Of a stretch of DNA of 64,000 nt, positions 8,819 to 16,973 are shown in pieces (position 1 is the first letter of the stretch; every line of letters starts with the position of its first letter). A program made the position numbers and the translations under genes. Where the stretch lies: the NCBI GenBank assembly GCA_023399595.1, contig JAEWOR010000038.1, forward strand, positions 16,133-80,132, read 5' to 3'. Below the pieces are notes generated by a model, which saw only the letters and a list, made by a program, of their open reading frames with translations, had not been told where the DNA came from and searched no databases. Source of the DNA: Bacteroidota bacterium. GTDB lineage: Bacteria > Bacteroidota > Bacteroidia > Flavobacteriales > Weeksellaceae.

Positions 8819-9283
8819 ATGTCAGTCTTTTCTGGTTTTTTAATCATTATAAATTTACTTTTCCTCATTTGGATTTGGTGGTATTCTGTAAAACATTATA
8901 AAATGCTAACAACTAAAATTCCCATGCATTTTGATTTTGAAGGAAAACCAGATGGGTATGGAAATAAGAAGTGGTTTTGGATGCTACCAATGGTTGCATT
9001 AGCAATTTTTATAGGATTGAATTTGGCTAATTTATATCCTGAAACTGGCAATTATGTGGTTGAAATTACAGAAAAAAATAAAGATTTTCAATACGGAATT
9101 GTAGGCGTTTTTACCCAATTCATGGTGTTTGTAATTTTAGGATTATGTTTTTGTATTCAAGAGAATATCGTAAAACTACAAACAGATGAAAAAGCCATGT
9201 CGAGAATTCCTTATTGGGTTTTTATTATTCTGATGTTTTTTATGACCATGGCTTTTATAATTATTTCAGCAACGGTTAAATGA
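8819..9283 (+). CDS. DUF1648-type small membrane protein
   Basis: Three to four hydrophobic helices span the 154 residues. Between the first two lies the DUF1648 signature, IPMHFDFEGKPDGYGNKKW, which in other proteins of this family reads P-x-HF-x-x-x-G-x-x-D-x-x-x-x-K. DUF1648 occurs in SdpI-like and other inner-membrane proteins; its biochemical role is unknown. It starts four bases after the NlpC/P60 stop and its own stop overlaps the waaA start by four bases (ATGA at 9280-9283), indicating one translationally coupled transcript. Confidence 0.78.
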   Translation: MSVFSGFLIIINLLFLIWIWWYSVKHYKMLTTKIPMHFDFEGKPDGYGNKKWFWMLPMVALAIFIGLNLANLYPETGNYVVEITEKNKDFQYGIVGVFTQFMVFVILGLCFCIQENIVKLQTDEKAMSRIPYWVFIILMFFMTMAFIIISATVK

Positions 9284-10527
9284 GATTTTTTTATAACATA
9301 TTTGTGAGTCTTCTTATTTTCGGAATGAAACTAGGAGCCGCTTTCAATTATAAACTTAAACGCGGTTTAGCGGGGAGAAAACAGTCTTGCAACAAAGTGA
9401 AATCTGCTTTTTCTACAACGGATAAAGTAATTTGGATGCATGCTGCAAGCCTTGGTGAATATGAACAAGGGCTTCCTGTTTTAGAGCAATTAAAGTCGGA
9501 GTTTCCGAAACATAAAATTCTCATCACTTTTTTTTCCCCTTCAGGATACGAAATTGTTGTTAAAAAGAATAAGATAGCAGATGTTGTTTGTTATTTGCCT
9601 TTTGATAAAATGTCTTTTATAAAAGATTTTATGTCTAATTTTACCACAGATATTTTCATTACAGTAAAATATGAATTCTGGTATAATCTTTTGGAGGAAC
9701 TTAAAAATCAGAAAGCTAAGGTTTATGTCATCTCGGCGTTGTTTTATGAAACTCAATTGTATTTTAAACCTTACGGATCTTGGTTTGTAAAAGAGTTGAA
9801 TGAAAATGTAAATTGGTTTTTCCATCAAACTCATCATTCTTCAGTTATTGCGAAAAGTATTGGCTTAATAAATTCTTCAACAGCTGGTGATACCAGATTT
9901 GATAGGGTGAAAGCGCTTACGGAAAGAAATAATTCTGTTCCTGGAATTACCGAATTTAAAAATAACCAACAACTTATTGTTATTGGAAGTTCTTGGGCGG
10001 TGGAAGAAAGAATTGCTGAACTGATTATCGGGAAGAATTCTAATGTGAAAATTATTATTGCACCTCATGATATTTTAAGAACAGATAGTATTAGAAAAAT
10101 TTTTCCTAAAGCTATTCTTTACAGCGATGTTAACGACAATTCTTCTCAACTTTTAGAGAATGCTCAGGTTTTAATTATCGATAGTATTGGTTTGCTCTCT
10201 AAACTGTATTCCTATGCGGATTTAGCTATTGTAGGAGGAGGTTTTCACTCAAAAGGTTTACATAATGTTTTGGAAGCCGCCGCTTTTGGAGTTCCTGTTT
10301 ATTTTGGAAATCATTACACTAAAAACCCTGAAGCTGACGCTTTGGTTGCTCAAAATGGAGGGAAAGGCTTTGAAGATGAGTTTTTTGCCGCTCCATTTAT
10401 TATCGATGTGTTGGAAAAACCTGAAATTTTAAAAGAAGAAGGCGATAATGCATATCGTTTTGTACATAATCAACCCAATTCTACCGAAATTATTCTCCAA
10501 AAAATTATGAAAGATTTTTCTTATTGA
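9280..10527 (+). CDS. waaA: 3-deoxy-D-manno-octulosonic acid (Kdo) transferase WaaA
   Basis: WaaA adds Kdo to the lipid A precursor from CMP-Kdo on the inner face of the inner membrane. The protein starts with a membrane-anchoring segment, then the catalytic-base motif HAASLGE with Glu60, the family segments ITFFSPSGYE and VGGGF, and the CMP-Kdo site region AAAFGVPVYFGNHYTKNPEA. Length (415 aa) is normal. Whether it adds one or two Kdo units cannot be read from sequence. It is coupled to the DUF1648 gene and converges with the glycosyltransferase on the other strand, with a 23-base overlap of the two 3' ends and no hairpin between them. Confidence 0.95.
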   Translation: MRFFYNIFVSLLIFGMKLGAAFNYKLKRGLAGRKQSCNKVKSAFSTTDKVIWMHAASLGEYEQGLPVLEQLKSEFPKHKILITFFSPSGYEIVVKKNKIADVVCYLPFDKMSFIKDFMSNFTTDIFITVKYEFWYNLLEELKNQKAKVYVISALFYETQLYFKPYGSWFVKELNENVNWFFHQTHHSSVIAKSIGLINSSTAGDTRFDRVKALTERNNSVPGITEFKNNQQLIVIGSSWAVEERIAELIIGKNSNVKIIIAPHDILRTDSIRKIFPKAILYSDVNDNSSQLLENAQVLIIDSIGLLSKLYSYADLAIVGGGFHSKGLHNVLEAAAFGVPVYFGNHYTKNPEADALVAQNGGKGFEDEFFAAPFIIDVLEKPEILKEEGDNAYRFVHNQPNSTEIILQKIMKDFSY

Positions 10528-11272
10528 ATAAACTTGAATACTTTAAAAACCCATTCAGTGCCCAATTTACGGTGTAGTAAAGAGATTTGAGAGTTGAAAA
10601 ATTTAAATAATCTTTATATACCAAATATTGATCCCTCACGATGTTTTGTTTTTTTCTTGAAACGCTTGAAGAGTGCATTCTGTATTTTGATAAAGTTTTA
10701 GAAAGGGGTTTACCAGTCGGAATTTTTTTGAGTAAATTCAACCACATTACATGGTCTTCTCTTTTTGTTCCTTCTGGGAAATATTCAATACCAACCCTTT
10801 GAGAATCGTACATTGAAGAAAGTAAAGAAAGTCTGCATGTTTTTAGCATATTTTCAAAATTCACATCAACATCAGCCGTGAAATCCGAGAGTTCTTTTTC
10901 CAATTTCTCATTGCATCTCGCATAACTGGAATAGGCTAATTCAATATTCTCAGTTTTCATAAATGTAAGCATTTCTGCTAAGAAATTGTTTTCCCAAATA
11001 TCATCAGCATCCAAAAAAGTAATATATCGTCCTTTGGCGTTTTTTAAGGAAATATTTCTGGCTTTTCCTGCTCCTCCATTTTTTTCTGTTGAAAAAATCT
11101 TTATTCTGGAATCGTTGATACTTTTCAGGATCTCTACAGTATTGTCCTGAGAGCAATCATCGGTAATAATCCATTCCCAATCTGTAAAGGTTTGTTTTAA
11201 TACGGAAGATAACGTTTCCTGAATGAAGTTTGCTGAATTATAGCAAGGAGTAATAATAGAAACTTCTGGCAT
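10505..11272 (-). CDS. Family 2 glycosyltransferase
   Basis: A GT-A fold inverting glycosyltransferase of 255 aa. Visible motifs are the N-terminal nucleotide-sugar fold (VSIITPCYNSANFI), the conserved TDDCSQDNT, the GGAGKARN segment, and the DxD metal site FLDADD at residues 87-92. The acceptor-site region includes REDHVMWL. It is cytoplasmic, perhaps membrane-associated through its C-terminal aromatic helices. Its place next to waaA suggests a surface polysaccharide or LPS role, but this is inference from context only. Confidence 0.9.
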   Translation of the reverse strand: MPEVSIITPCYNSANFIQETLSSVLKQTFTDWEWIITDDCSQDNTVEILKSINDSRIKIFSTEKNGGAGKARNISLKNAKGRYITFLDADDIWENNFLAEMLTFMKTENIELAYSSYARCNEKLEKELSDFTADVDVNFENMLKTCRLSLLSSMYDSQRVGIEYFPEGTKREDHVMWLNLLKKIPTGKPLSKTLSKYRMHSSSVSRKKQNIVRDQYLVYKDYLNFSTLKSLYYTVNWALNGFLKYSSLFNKKNLS

Positions 11273-11398
11273 TTATGTGTTTTTGCAAATATAATATTTT
11301 TTATTGTGTGCTATTTAATTGCTTTTTCGCACTAAATTTATTTTTTTAGTGAAAGATTGCAAAAAAAATTATAATTTTAAGCCGTAAAAATTTAACCT

Positions 11399-11866
11399 AT
11401 GAAGAAATTGGCTGTAATATTTGCAGGACTGTCGTTATTTGTAGCAACTTCTTGTGATGATAAAGATGATCCAGTTATATATTATCCTATTGCTGGTACT
11501 TGGCAACCTGTGAAAGAAACTTGGACAAGTGTAGTAACAGGAACTGATCCTGTCTCAGACCCTATTGTGTATACACCTTGTCAACAAGAGTCTAGGTGGG
11601 TATTTCAGACAAACTCTTCGGGAAGTATTGAAGATCATGACGATCCTGCAGGAACTGGAACTTGTGCAGTAACTGGGGTTAGAACATTTACGTATGTTTA
11701 TAACGGAAATGGAGATGATAATTTTCAGATTAAATACGGAGGGACAGTTGTTCCTGAAAATGGTAAAGTGACAAAACTTACCGCTACTGAAATGAATATT
11801 AAATTAGAAGTTCTTAATAATACAACTTACAGTTCTAAAACTTATACTTTTAAAAGAGTGCAATAG
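11399..11866 (+). CDS. Lipocalin-like lipoprotein
   Basis: A 155-residue protein with a signal ending in a lipobox (VATSC, Cys19) followed by an acidic DDKDDP linker, which is typical of surface or outer-membrane-directed lipoproteins. The motif GTWQPVKETW at the start of the mature domain and regular short beta strands match the Bacteroidota lipocalin-like group. Two further Cys (in PCQQES and GTCAV) may form a disulfide. It is a single-gene unit followed by a terminator. Ligand unknown. Confidence 0.75.
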   Translation: MKKLAVIFAGLSLFVATSCDDKDDPVIYYPIAGTWQPVKETWTSVVTGTDPVSDPIVYTPCQQESRWVFQTNSSGSIEDHDDPAGTGTCAVTGVRTFTYVYNGNGDDNFQIKYGGTVVPENGKVTKLTATEMNIKLEVLNNTTYSSKTYTFKRVQ

Positions 11867-11886
11867 TTTTGTGAATATTTAAAATA

Positions 11887-11917
11887 AAAAAATCTCATCT
11901 ATTCGGATGAGATTTTT
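11887..11917. terminator. Bidirectional terminator between two convergent lipoprotein genes
   Basis: A perfect stem AAAAATCTCATC/GATGAGATTTTT surrounds a 6-base loop, with A-runs on the left and T-runs on the right, so it can end transcripts on either strand. It sits between stops at 11866 (plus) and 11924 (minus). Confidence 0.85.
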
Positions 11918-11923
11918 ATTTTG

Positions 11924-13069
11924 TTAATATTTAAAACTCGTGTTGAGGTGGGGTTTCATTTTTTCATAAGGAATGTATAATTGATAAGATCCCATTGAAT
12001 AAGGTCCTACTTCATATGGATTATAATAAAATATAATTCCTTTTTTAGTCAAAATAAAATTATCTGTAAAAGGAACACTCTCTACCAAAAAAGAAACTTC
12101 ATCCGATTGTAGGTCTTGTAAAGGTGTGTTTTTAGCAAGTTTGTATTTTTCGTACACTTCATTGTTGACCATTTTATCGAGTTCTGTTTTAGAGGATTTG
12201 AAGATGTCATTTCTACTTAAGAACTTATTTTGTTGAGCGTCATAGTTATAGAAAATACTTCCTCCATTACCATGAGCTCCACCTGTGTATTCATAAAAAT
12301 TATGCTCAAACACCATTCTTTTTCCGGTGTTAACTACTGGGAAAAAAGACGTAGAAACTACATAATTATTCGTAGCTGATGATTCTCCAAACTCTTTTTT
12401 GAAATTCTTCATGTCCTCAAGGTAATTTTTCTCATAATCAGCTAATGAAATGTGCAATAAGTTGTTAATATCTCCTTTGGTGTTACCGAACATCACCTTC
12501 TTAATGGTGTCATTTATTAAACTATTGCTGCTTGTAGCAAAAACTTCTTCATTATAAGTTGCAGTATTTTCCTCAAAATTGATGTTTTTTGAAATTCCAA
12601 AATACTGTAATGGGATTTGGTTGCTGGCATAAGTTTCTTTGAGTTCAAATAATTGTTTTTTGCCTTTAGATTCCCAAGTTCCTTTAAAAGTTAATCCATC
12701 AAAATCACCAGAGAAAGTTTCTTCTTTATTAAAATCAATTACAGCGTTTAAATTCAATTTATTGTTAACGAATACACTGTCTTTTTGATAAAATTGAATA
12801 GGTTTTTCTTCAGATAAATAATAGTAGGTTCCAGAAAAAGAGATTTTATTTGCTTCATTTTCTCCCGATTCTACAAAATCTTGATGTTTTATGAGTTCCA
12901 TCGCAACAGGAATATCTCCGATTTTCCCTTCAAGATGCCAGTAGTTTTTAGTGAGATCTGGCTTAAGTTGTTCTTGTTCTTGTTTAGGTGTGTTTTGATT
13001 TGAAGCTGTGGAAGTTTCATTTTTTTTACAAGAAAATAAAAGAAGGGCGCAAATTAAAAGGTATTTCAT
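11924..13069 (-). CDS. DUF3298 (RsiV-like) lipoprotein
   Basis: The lipobox LLLFSC and preceding hydrophobic stretch mark a lipoprotein. I prefer the ATG at 13069, which places the signal at the N-terminus; the frame stays open to an ATG at 13090. The N-terminal half is beta-rich and of unknown fold. The C-terminal half carries the DUF3298 signature YTGGAHGN with the surrounding NFYEYTGG and YNYDAQQNKFL strands, as in the extracytoplasmic lysozyme-binding RsiV domain. Related stand-alone lipoproteins are common in Bacteroidota and uncharacterised. Nothing here suggests a sigma/anti-sigma pair, since no neighbour encodes a sigma factor. Confidence 0.82.
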   Translation of the reverse strand: MKYLLICALLLFSCKKNETSTASNQNTPKQEQEQLKPDLTKNYWHLEGKIGDIPVAMELIKHQDFVESGENEANKISFSGTYYYLSEEKPIQFYQKDSVFVNNKLNLNAVIDFNKEETFSGDFDGLTFKGTWESKGKKQLFELKETYASNQIPLQYFGISKNINFEENTATYNEEVFATSSNSLINDTIKKVMFGNTKGDINNLLHISLADYEKNYLEDMKNFKKEFGESSATNNYVVSTSFFPVVNTGKRMVFEHNFYEYTGGAHGNGGSIFYNYDAQQNKFLSRNDIFKSSKTELDKMVNNEVYEKYKLAKNTPLQDLQSDEVSFLVESVPFTDNFILTKKGIIFYYNPYEVGPYSMGSYQLYIPYEKMKPHLNTSFKY

Positions 13070-13090
13070 AATATTTTTTGTATGCTTCAT

Positions 13091-13369
13091 ACAAAATTGA
13101 TGCTAATTGTAATTATTGATGAATGAAGTTTTGTTTGATTATTAATTAAGCAAGATAGGTATCATTCACAACATATTGCTTATCAACTACAACTAAGTAA
13201 GTATTACAACTAATGTATTAGAGGTAAGAGGGGGAGGTTAATACGCTACCGACTATGCGTCTTGTATATTTAATATCAACAACTTATGATGTAAATGACC
13301 AGAATGTATTAGCTACAATGCAAATTTCGGCTAATAGACAATAGCTTTTTTATTATTGATAATTTTACG
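13091..13369. other. Intergenic region without an identified gene
   Basis: About 280 bases between the DUF3298 lipoprotein and the hairpin upstream of leuS. One 29-codon plus-strand frame runs from an ATG at 13255 to a TAG at 13342-13344 and ends 26 bases before a strong plus-strand terminator. It has no recognisable product or clear promoter, so I do not call it a gene. I see no tRNA, known riboswitch or insertion sequence here. Confidence 0.5.
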
Positions 13370-13399
13370 AAAATCCTTATCCTTTGATGAGGATTTTTT
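13370..13399 (+). terminator. Strong plus-strand terminator upstream of leuS
   Basis: A 12-bp stem (AAAATCCTTATC with GATGAGGATTTT, one G-T pair) has a CTTT loop and a T6 run. No annotated plus-strand gene precedes it, so it ends an unknown transcript or acts in a leader. Confidence 0.75.
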
Positions 13400-13413
13400 C
13401 ATTTCAAATTGCT

Positions 13414-13421
13414 TAAATTTG
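13414..13421 (+). promoter_or_regulatory. -7 promoter element of leuS
   Basis: TAAATTTG matches the Bacteroidota -7 consensus TAnnTTTG and lies 20 bases before the leuS ATG, downstream of the terminator. No clear -33 TTG is seen at normal spacing. Confidence 0.5.
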
Positions 13422-13441
13422 TACTCATTTAAAATAAAATA

Positions 13442-16400
13442 ATGTTTTACGATCATCAGCAGATAGAAAAAAAGTGGCAAAAATATTGGGAAGAAAACCA
13501 AACGTATAAAACTTCCAACAATACAGATAAACCTAAATTTTATGTACTCGATATGTTTCCTTATCCTTCTGGAGCAGGGCTTCATGTTGGGCACCCACTA
13601 GGTTATATCGCTTCAGATATCTATGCGAGATACAAAAGACATCAAGGTTTTAATGTATTGCATCCTGTTGGTTACGATTCTTTCGGACTTCCAGCGGAGC
13701 AATATGCCATTCAGACTGGTCAACATCCTGCGATTACTACTGAGCAAAATATCAATAGATATGAAGAACAGCTTCGCAAAATCGGGTTTTCTTTTGATTG
13801 GAGCCGAGAAGTTCGCACTTCGGACTCTTCTTATTATAAATGGACGCAATGGATTTTTATTGAATTATTCCATTCTTGGTATAATAAATCAACCGATAAA
13901 GCAGAGCCTATTTCCACATTAATTCAACATTTTGAGGAAAAAGGAACAGAAGGTTTAAATGCTAATCAAAACGAAGAATTAAATTTTACTTCTGAAGAAT
14001 GGAAAAACGCTTCAGAACTAGATCAACAAGATAGTTTATTGAATTATCGTTTGGCTTTCAGAGCTGAAACTACTGTAAACTGGTGTCCAGCCTTGGGAAC
14101 GGTTCTAGCAAACGATGAAATTAAAGACGGAAAATCTGAACGTGGAGGTTATCCTGTTTTCCAAAAGAAAATGATGCAATGGAGCATGCGCATTTCTGCA
14201 TATTCCGAAAGATTATTGCAAGGATTGAAAGCTTTGGATTGGCCACAACCTTTGAAAGATTCTCAAGAATATTGGATTGGGAAATCTCAAGGTGCTTCTG
14301 TTATTTTCCCCCTTTGCCCCAAAGGGGAGAACATCTCTAATGATGAATTACAGAAAAATGAAACGAAAAAGTTTGGCTACTTAACAGGAGGAAATAATTC
14401 TGCCTTGTTGATTAAAAAAGCTCAAGAAAACAGAGATAATCCTACAGAAACAGAAGCGATTTTGTGGGAACAACTAAAATCTAAAAAACTCGATTATAAG
14501 TTTAGAAGACAGCATTTGATTAACGATTTTATTGTGGATTTTGTTAGTTTGTCTAAAAAACTAATTATTGAAGTTGATGGTGGTTATCACAATAATGAAC
14601 CTCAAATTCAGTTGGATAATGAACGTACTGAAATTCTTGAAAAAGAAGGCTTCAAGGTAATTAGATTTACAAACGAAGAGGTTATTAATGACCTTGAAAA
14701 AGTATTAAAATCTATTAGTTCTCATCTTGAATTACAACCAAATTTAGAGGAAGATAAAGCGGAGAATCAATCACAGTTCGCCCCTTCGGGGGAAAGGGGG
14801 ATTGAAGTGTTCACCACTCGTCCTGATACTATTTTCGGAGCAACTTTTATGGTGTTAGCGCCAGAAAATCCAATGGTGGAAAATTTAACAACGGATGCTC
14901 AAAAAGCTGAGGTGGAAAATTACATCGAAGAAACTTCAAAAAAAACGGAAAGGGATAGAATGGCAGATGTGAAAAACGTGTCTGGAGCTTTCACAGGGAG
15001 TTATGCTATCAATCCGTTTACGGGAAAAAATATCCCGATTTATATTTCGGATTATGTATTGATGGGTTACGGAACGGGCGCTGTAATGGCGGTTCCTGCG
15101 CATGACGAAAGAGATCATCGTTTTGCTAAAAAATTCAATCTAGAAATTATTAACGTTATTGAAAGCGAAAATGATGTTCAAGAAGAATCTTATGATTCTA
15201 AAGATAGCGTTTGTGTTAATTCTGACTTTTTAAATGGTTTGAATTACAATGATGCAAAATCCAAAATTATTTCAGAGATCGAAAATCGTGGAATAGGTCA
15301 TGGAACAACGAATTATCGTCAGCGAGATGCTATTTTTTCCCGTCAAAGATATTGGGGTGAGCCAGTTCCTGTCTATTATAAAGAAGGTTATCCTTATACA
15401 TTACCAAACTCTGCACTTCCTTTGGAATTACCAGAAGTTGAAAAATACTTACCAACTGAAGATGGAGATCCGCCATTAGGAAATGCTAAAACTTTTGCTT
15501 GGGACGAAGCCAATCAAAAGGTTGTAGATACCAACTTGATTGATGAGATAACGGTTTTCCCAATAGAATTATCTACAATGCCGGGTTGGGCAGGAAGCTC
15601 TTGGTATTTTTTGAGATATATGGATCCAAATGACGATGAGGTTTTCTGCAAAAAAGATTTGTCGGATTATTGGGGGCAAGTAGATTTGTACATCGGTGGA
15701 AGCGAACACGCAACAGGACATTTATTGTATTCTCGTTTCTGGAATATGTTCTTGAAAGACCGTGGATTCATCGAGCAAAACGAACCTTTCCAAAAATTGA
15801 TTAATCAAGGAATGATTTTAGGAATGAGTGCATTTGTTTTCAGAATTGATGGAACCAATCAATATGTTTCTAAAAATTTAGCTAAAGATTATACTACTCA
15901 AAAAATTCACGTTGATGTTTCTTTATTAAAAGGAACATCTGATGAATTGGATACTGAAGCTTTCAAAAAATGGCGTCCAGAATTTCACGATGCAGAATTT
16001 ATTTTGGAAGATGACAAATACATTACAGACCGTGAAGTTGAAAAAATGTCTAAGTCCAAATTCAATGTTGTTAATCCGGACGATATTTGCGAAGAATATG
16101 GAGCTGACGGATTGCGTTTGTACGAAATGTTCTTAGGTCCATTGGAGCAGTCAAAACCATGGAATACACAAGGTTTAAGCGGGGTTTATGGTTTCTTGAA
16201 GAAATTCTATAACCTTTATTTTGATGGAGATTATTTTTCAGTTTCAGATAATGAACCAACAAAAGAAGAATTTAAAGTTTTACATACATTAATAAAGAAG
16301 GTGGTTTACGATATCGAGAATTTCTCTTTCAACACCTCTGTATCTTCATTTATGATTGCTGTAAACGAGTTGCAGAAATTAAAATGCAACAAACGTGCGA

Positions 16401-16723
16401 TTCTAGAACCTCTTGCAGTAATTATTTCTCCTTATGCACCACACATTTGTGAAGAACTTTGGGAAAACTTAGGTCATAACACAAGTATTGAGTTTGAAAC
16501 TTTCCCTAAGTTGATTGAATCTTATCTTGTTGAAGATGAAATTGAATATCCAGTTAGCTTTAATGGAAAAATGAAATTCAAAATTTCTCTTCCTTCTGAG
16601 CTTTCTGTGCAAGAAATTGAAAAAAATATTCTTAATGAGGCAAAAGTGGTTCAGTTTTTGGAAGGAAAAACTCCAAAGAAGATAATAATTGTACCAAAAA
16701 AGATTGTTAATATAGTAATTTAA
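13442..16723 (+). CDS. leuS: Leucyl-tRNA synthetase with inserted DUF559 nuclease domain
   Basis: LeuRS charges tRNA-Leu and edits mischarged residues. The HIGH-type motif HVGH is at residues 48-51, the editing motif TTRPDT at 458-463 and KMSKS at 868-872; the anticodon-binding region follows. At 1093 aa it is about 160 residues longer than the usual Bacteroidota enzyme. The excess is residues 290-453, a complete DUF559 domain (LWEQL, FRRQH 354-358, VDF 365-367, IEVDGGYH 376-383, IRF 407-409) between SQGASVIF and IEVFTTRPDT. Both halves of LeuRS are intact and in one frame, so the protein should still be made. The insertion lies in the first loop of the CP1 editing domain, outside the catalytic core. 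Whether editing is affected is unknown. No clear terminator follows. Confidence 0.96.
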   Translation: MFYDHQQIEKKWQKYWEENQTYKTSNNTDKPKFYVLDMFPYPSGAGLHVGHPLGYIASDIYARYKRHQGFNVLHPVGYDSFGLPAEQYAIQTGQHPAITTEQNINRYEEQLRKIGFSFDWSREVRTSDSSYYKWTQWIFIELFHSWYNKSTDKAEPISTLIQHFEEKGTEGLNANQNEELNFTSEEWKNASELDQQDSLLNYRLAFRAETTVNWCPALGTVLANDEIKDGKSERGGYPVFQKKMMQWSMRISAYSERLLQGLKALDWPQPLKDSQEYWIGKSQGASVIFPLCPKGENISNDELQKNETKKFGYLTGGNNSALLIKKAQENRDNPTETEAILWEQLKSKKLDYKFRRQHLINDFIVDFVSLSKKLIIEVDGGYHNNEPQIQLDNERTEILEKEGFKVIRFTNEEVINDLEKVLKSISSHLELQPNLEEDKAENQSQFAPSGERGIEVFTTRPDTIFGATFMVLAPENPMVENLTTDAQKAEVENYIEETSKKTERDRMADVKNVSGAFTGSYAINPFTGKNIPIYISDYVLMGYGTGAVMAVPAHDERDHRFAKKFNLEIINVIESENDVQEESYDSKDSVCVNSDFLNGLNYNDAKSKIISEIENRGIGHGTTNYRQRDAIFSRQRYWGEPVPVYYKEGYPYTLPNSALPLELPEVEKYLPTEDGDPPLGNAKTFAWDEANQKVVDTNLIDEITVFPIELSTMPGWAGSSWYFLRYMDPNDDEVFCKKDLSDYWGQVDLYIGGSEHATGHLLYSRFWNMFLKDRGFIEQNEPFQKLINQGMILGMSAFVFRIDGTNQYVSKNLAKDYTTQKIHVDVSLLKGTSDELDTEAFKKWRPEFHDAEFILEDDKYITDREVEKMSKSKFNVVNPDDICEEYGADGLRLYEMFLGPLEQSKPWNTQGLSGVYGFLKKFYNLYFDGDYFSVSDNEPTKEEFKVLHTLIKKVVYDIENFSFNTSVSSFMIAVNELQKLKCNKRAILEPLAVIISPYAPHICEELWENLGHNTSIEFETFPKLIESYLVEDEIEYPVSFNGKMKFKISLPSELSVQEIEKNILNEAKVVQFLEGKTPKKIIIVPKKIVNIVI
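14307..14332 (+). repeat. Left terminal inverted repeat of the leuS insert
   Basis: A 26-base GC-rich run with an internal palindrome (CCCCTTTG then CCCCAAAGGGG). Read against the reverse complement of 14776-14801 it matches at 23 of 26 positions. It contains no stop codon in any of six frames. Confidence 0.85.
14308..14800 (+). mobile_element. In-frame DUF559 element inserted in leuS
   Basis: The segment is bounded by imperfect 26-bp inverted repeats and encodes residues 290-453 of the LeuRS reading frame (14309-14800, 492 bases, a multiple of three). The inserted domain is DUF559, related to Vsr and very likely a PD-(D/E)XK-type nuclease fold; likely active-site residues are Glu338, Asp366, Glu377 and Asp379. 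There is no in-frame ATG within the insert, so the nuclease is made only as part of LeuRS unless a TTG is used (for example in ALLIKK). No intein (Hint) motifs and no intron are visible. Target-site duplication cannot be judged without an empty-site homologue. The boundaries are seen directly; mobility is inferred. Confidence 0.8.
14776..14801 (-). repeat. Right terminal inverted repeat of the leuS insert
   Basis: Partner of 14307-14332, with the same internal palindrome (GCCCCTTCGGGG core) and no stop codon in any frame. The LeuRS frame resumes with Ile454 directly after it. Confidence 0.85.
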
Positions 16724-16878
16724 TAAAAATTAACATTGGGAATTTGTAAATTTTTATGCGGTAAATTTTAATATTATTTAATGTAATTGTTTAATATGTG
16801 AATTTTATATAAAATAATCAAAATATATTAAAATATCGAAACTGTAGTAATTTATTATTATGGAAAAAATAATAATTG

Positions 16879-16912
16879 TTGACTTCGGTTTCTTGTATTT
16901 TATTTAAATTTG
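16879..16912 (+). promoter_or_regulatory. Candidate promoter of the exbB-tonB cluster
   Basis: TTG at 16879-16881 and TAAATTTG at 16905-16912 are 23 bases apart, at the long end of the -33/-7 spacing for Bacteroidota. It would give a 5' leader of about 55 bases before exbB. Confidence 0.55.
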
Positions 16913-16973
16913 CCTTTATTTTACAGGCCCAAAAATTGTTTAAAAAAATATATAATATATAATTTAGTTTAAT

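Noticed and set aside
13091..13369. tmRNA, 6S RNA or a tRNA remnant upstream of leuS
   Set aside because: No tRNA-like ends, tag-peptide frame or recognisable long hairpin; only a terminator and a short frame are visible.
14308..14800. Intein or intron inside leuS
   Set aside because: The frame is continuous, so no intron is needed. The insert lacks the Cys/Ser-led Hint start, the TxxH block and the C-terminal HN plus Cys/Ser/Thr needed for protein splicing; it begins PLCPKGE and ends SGERG.
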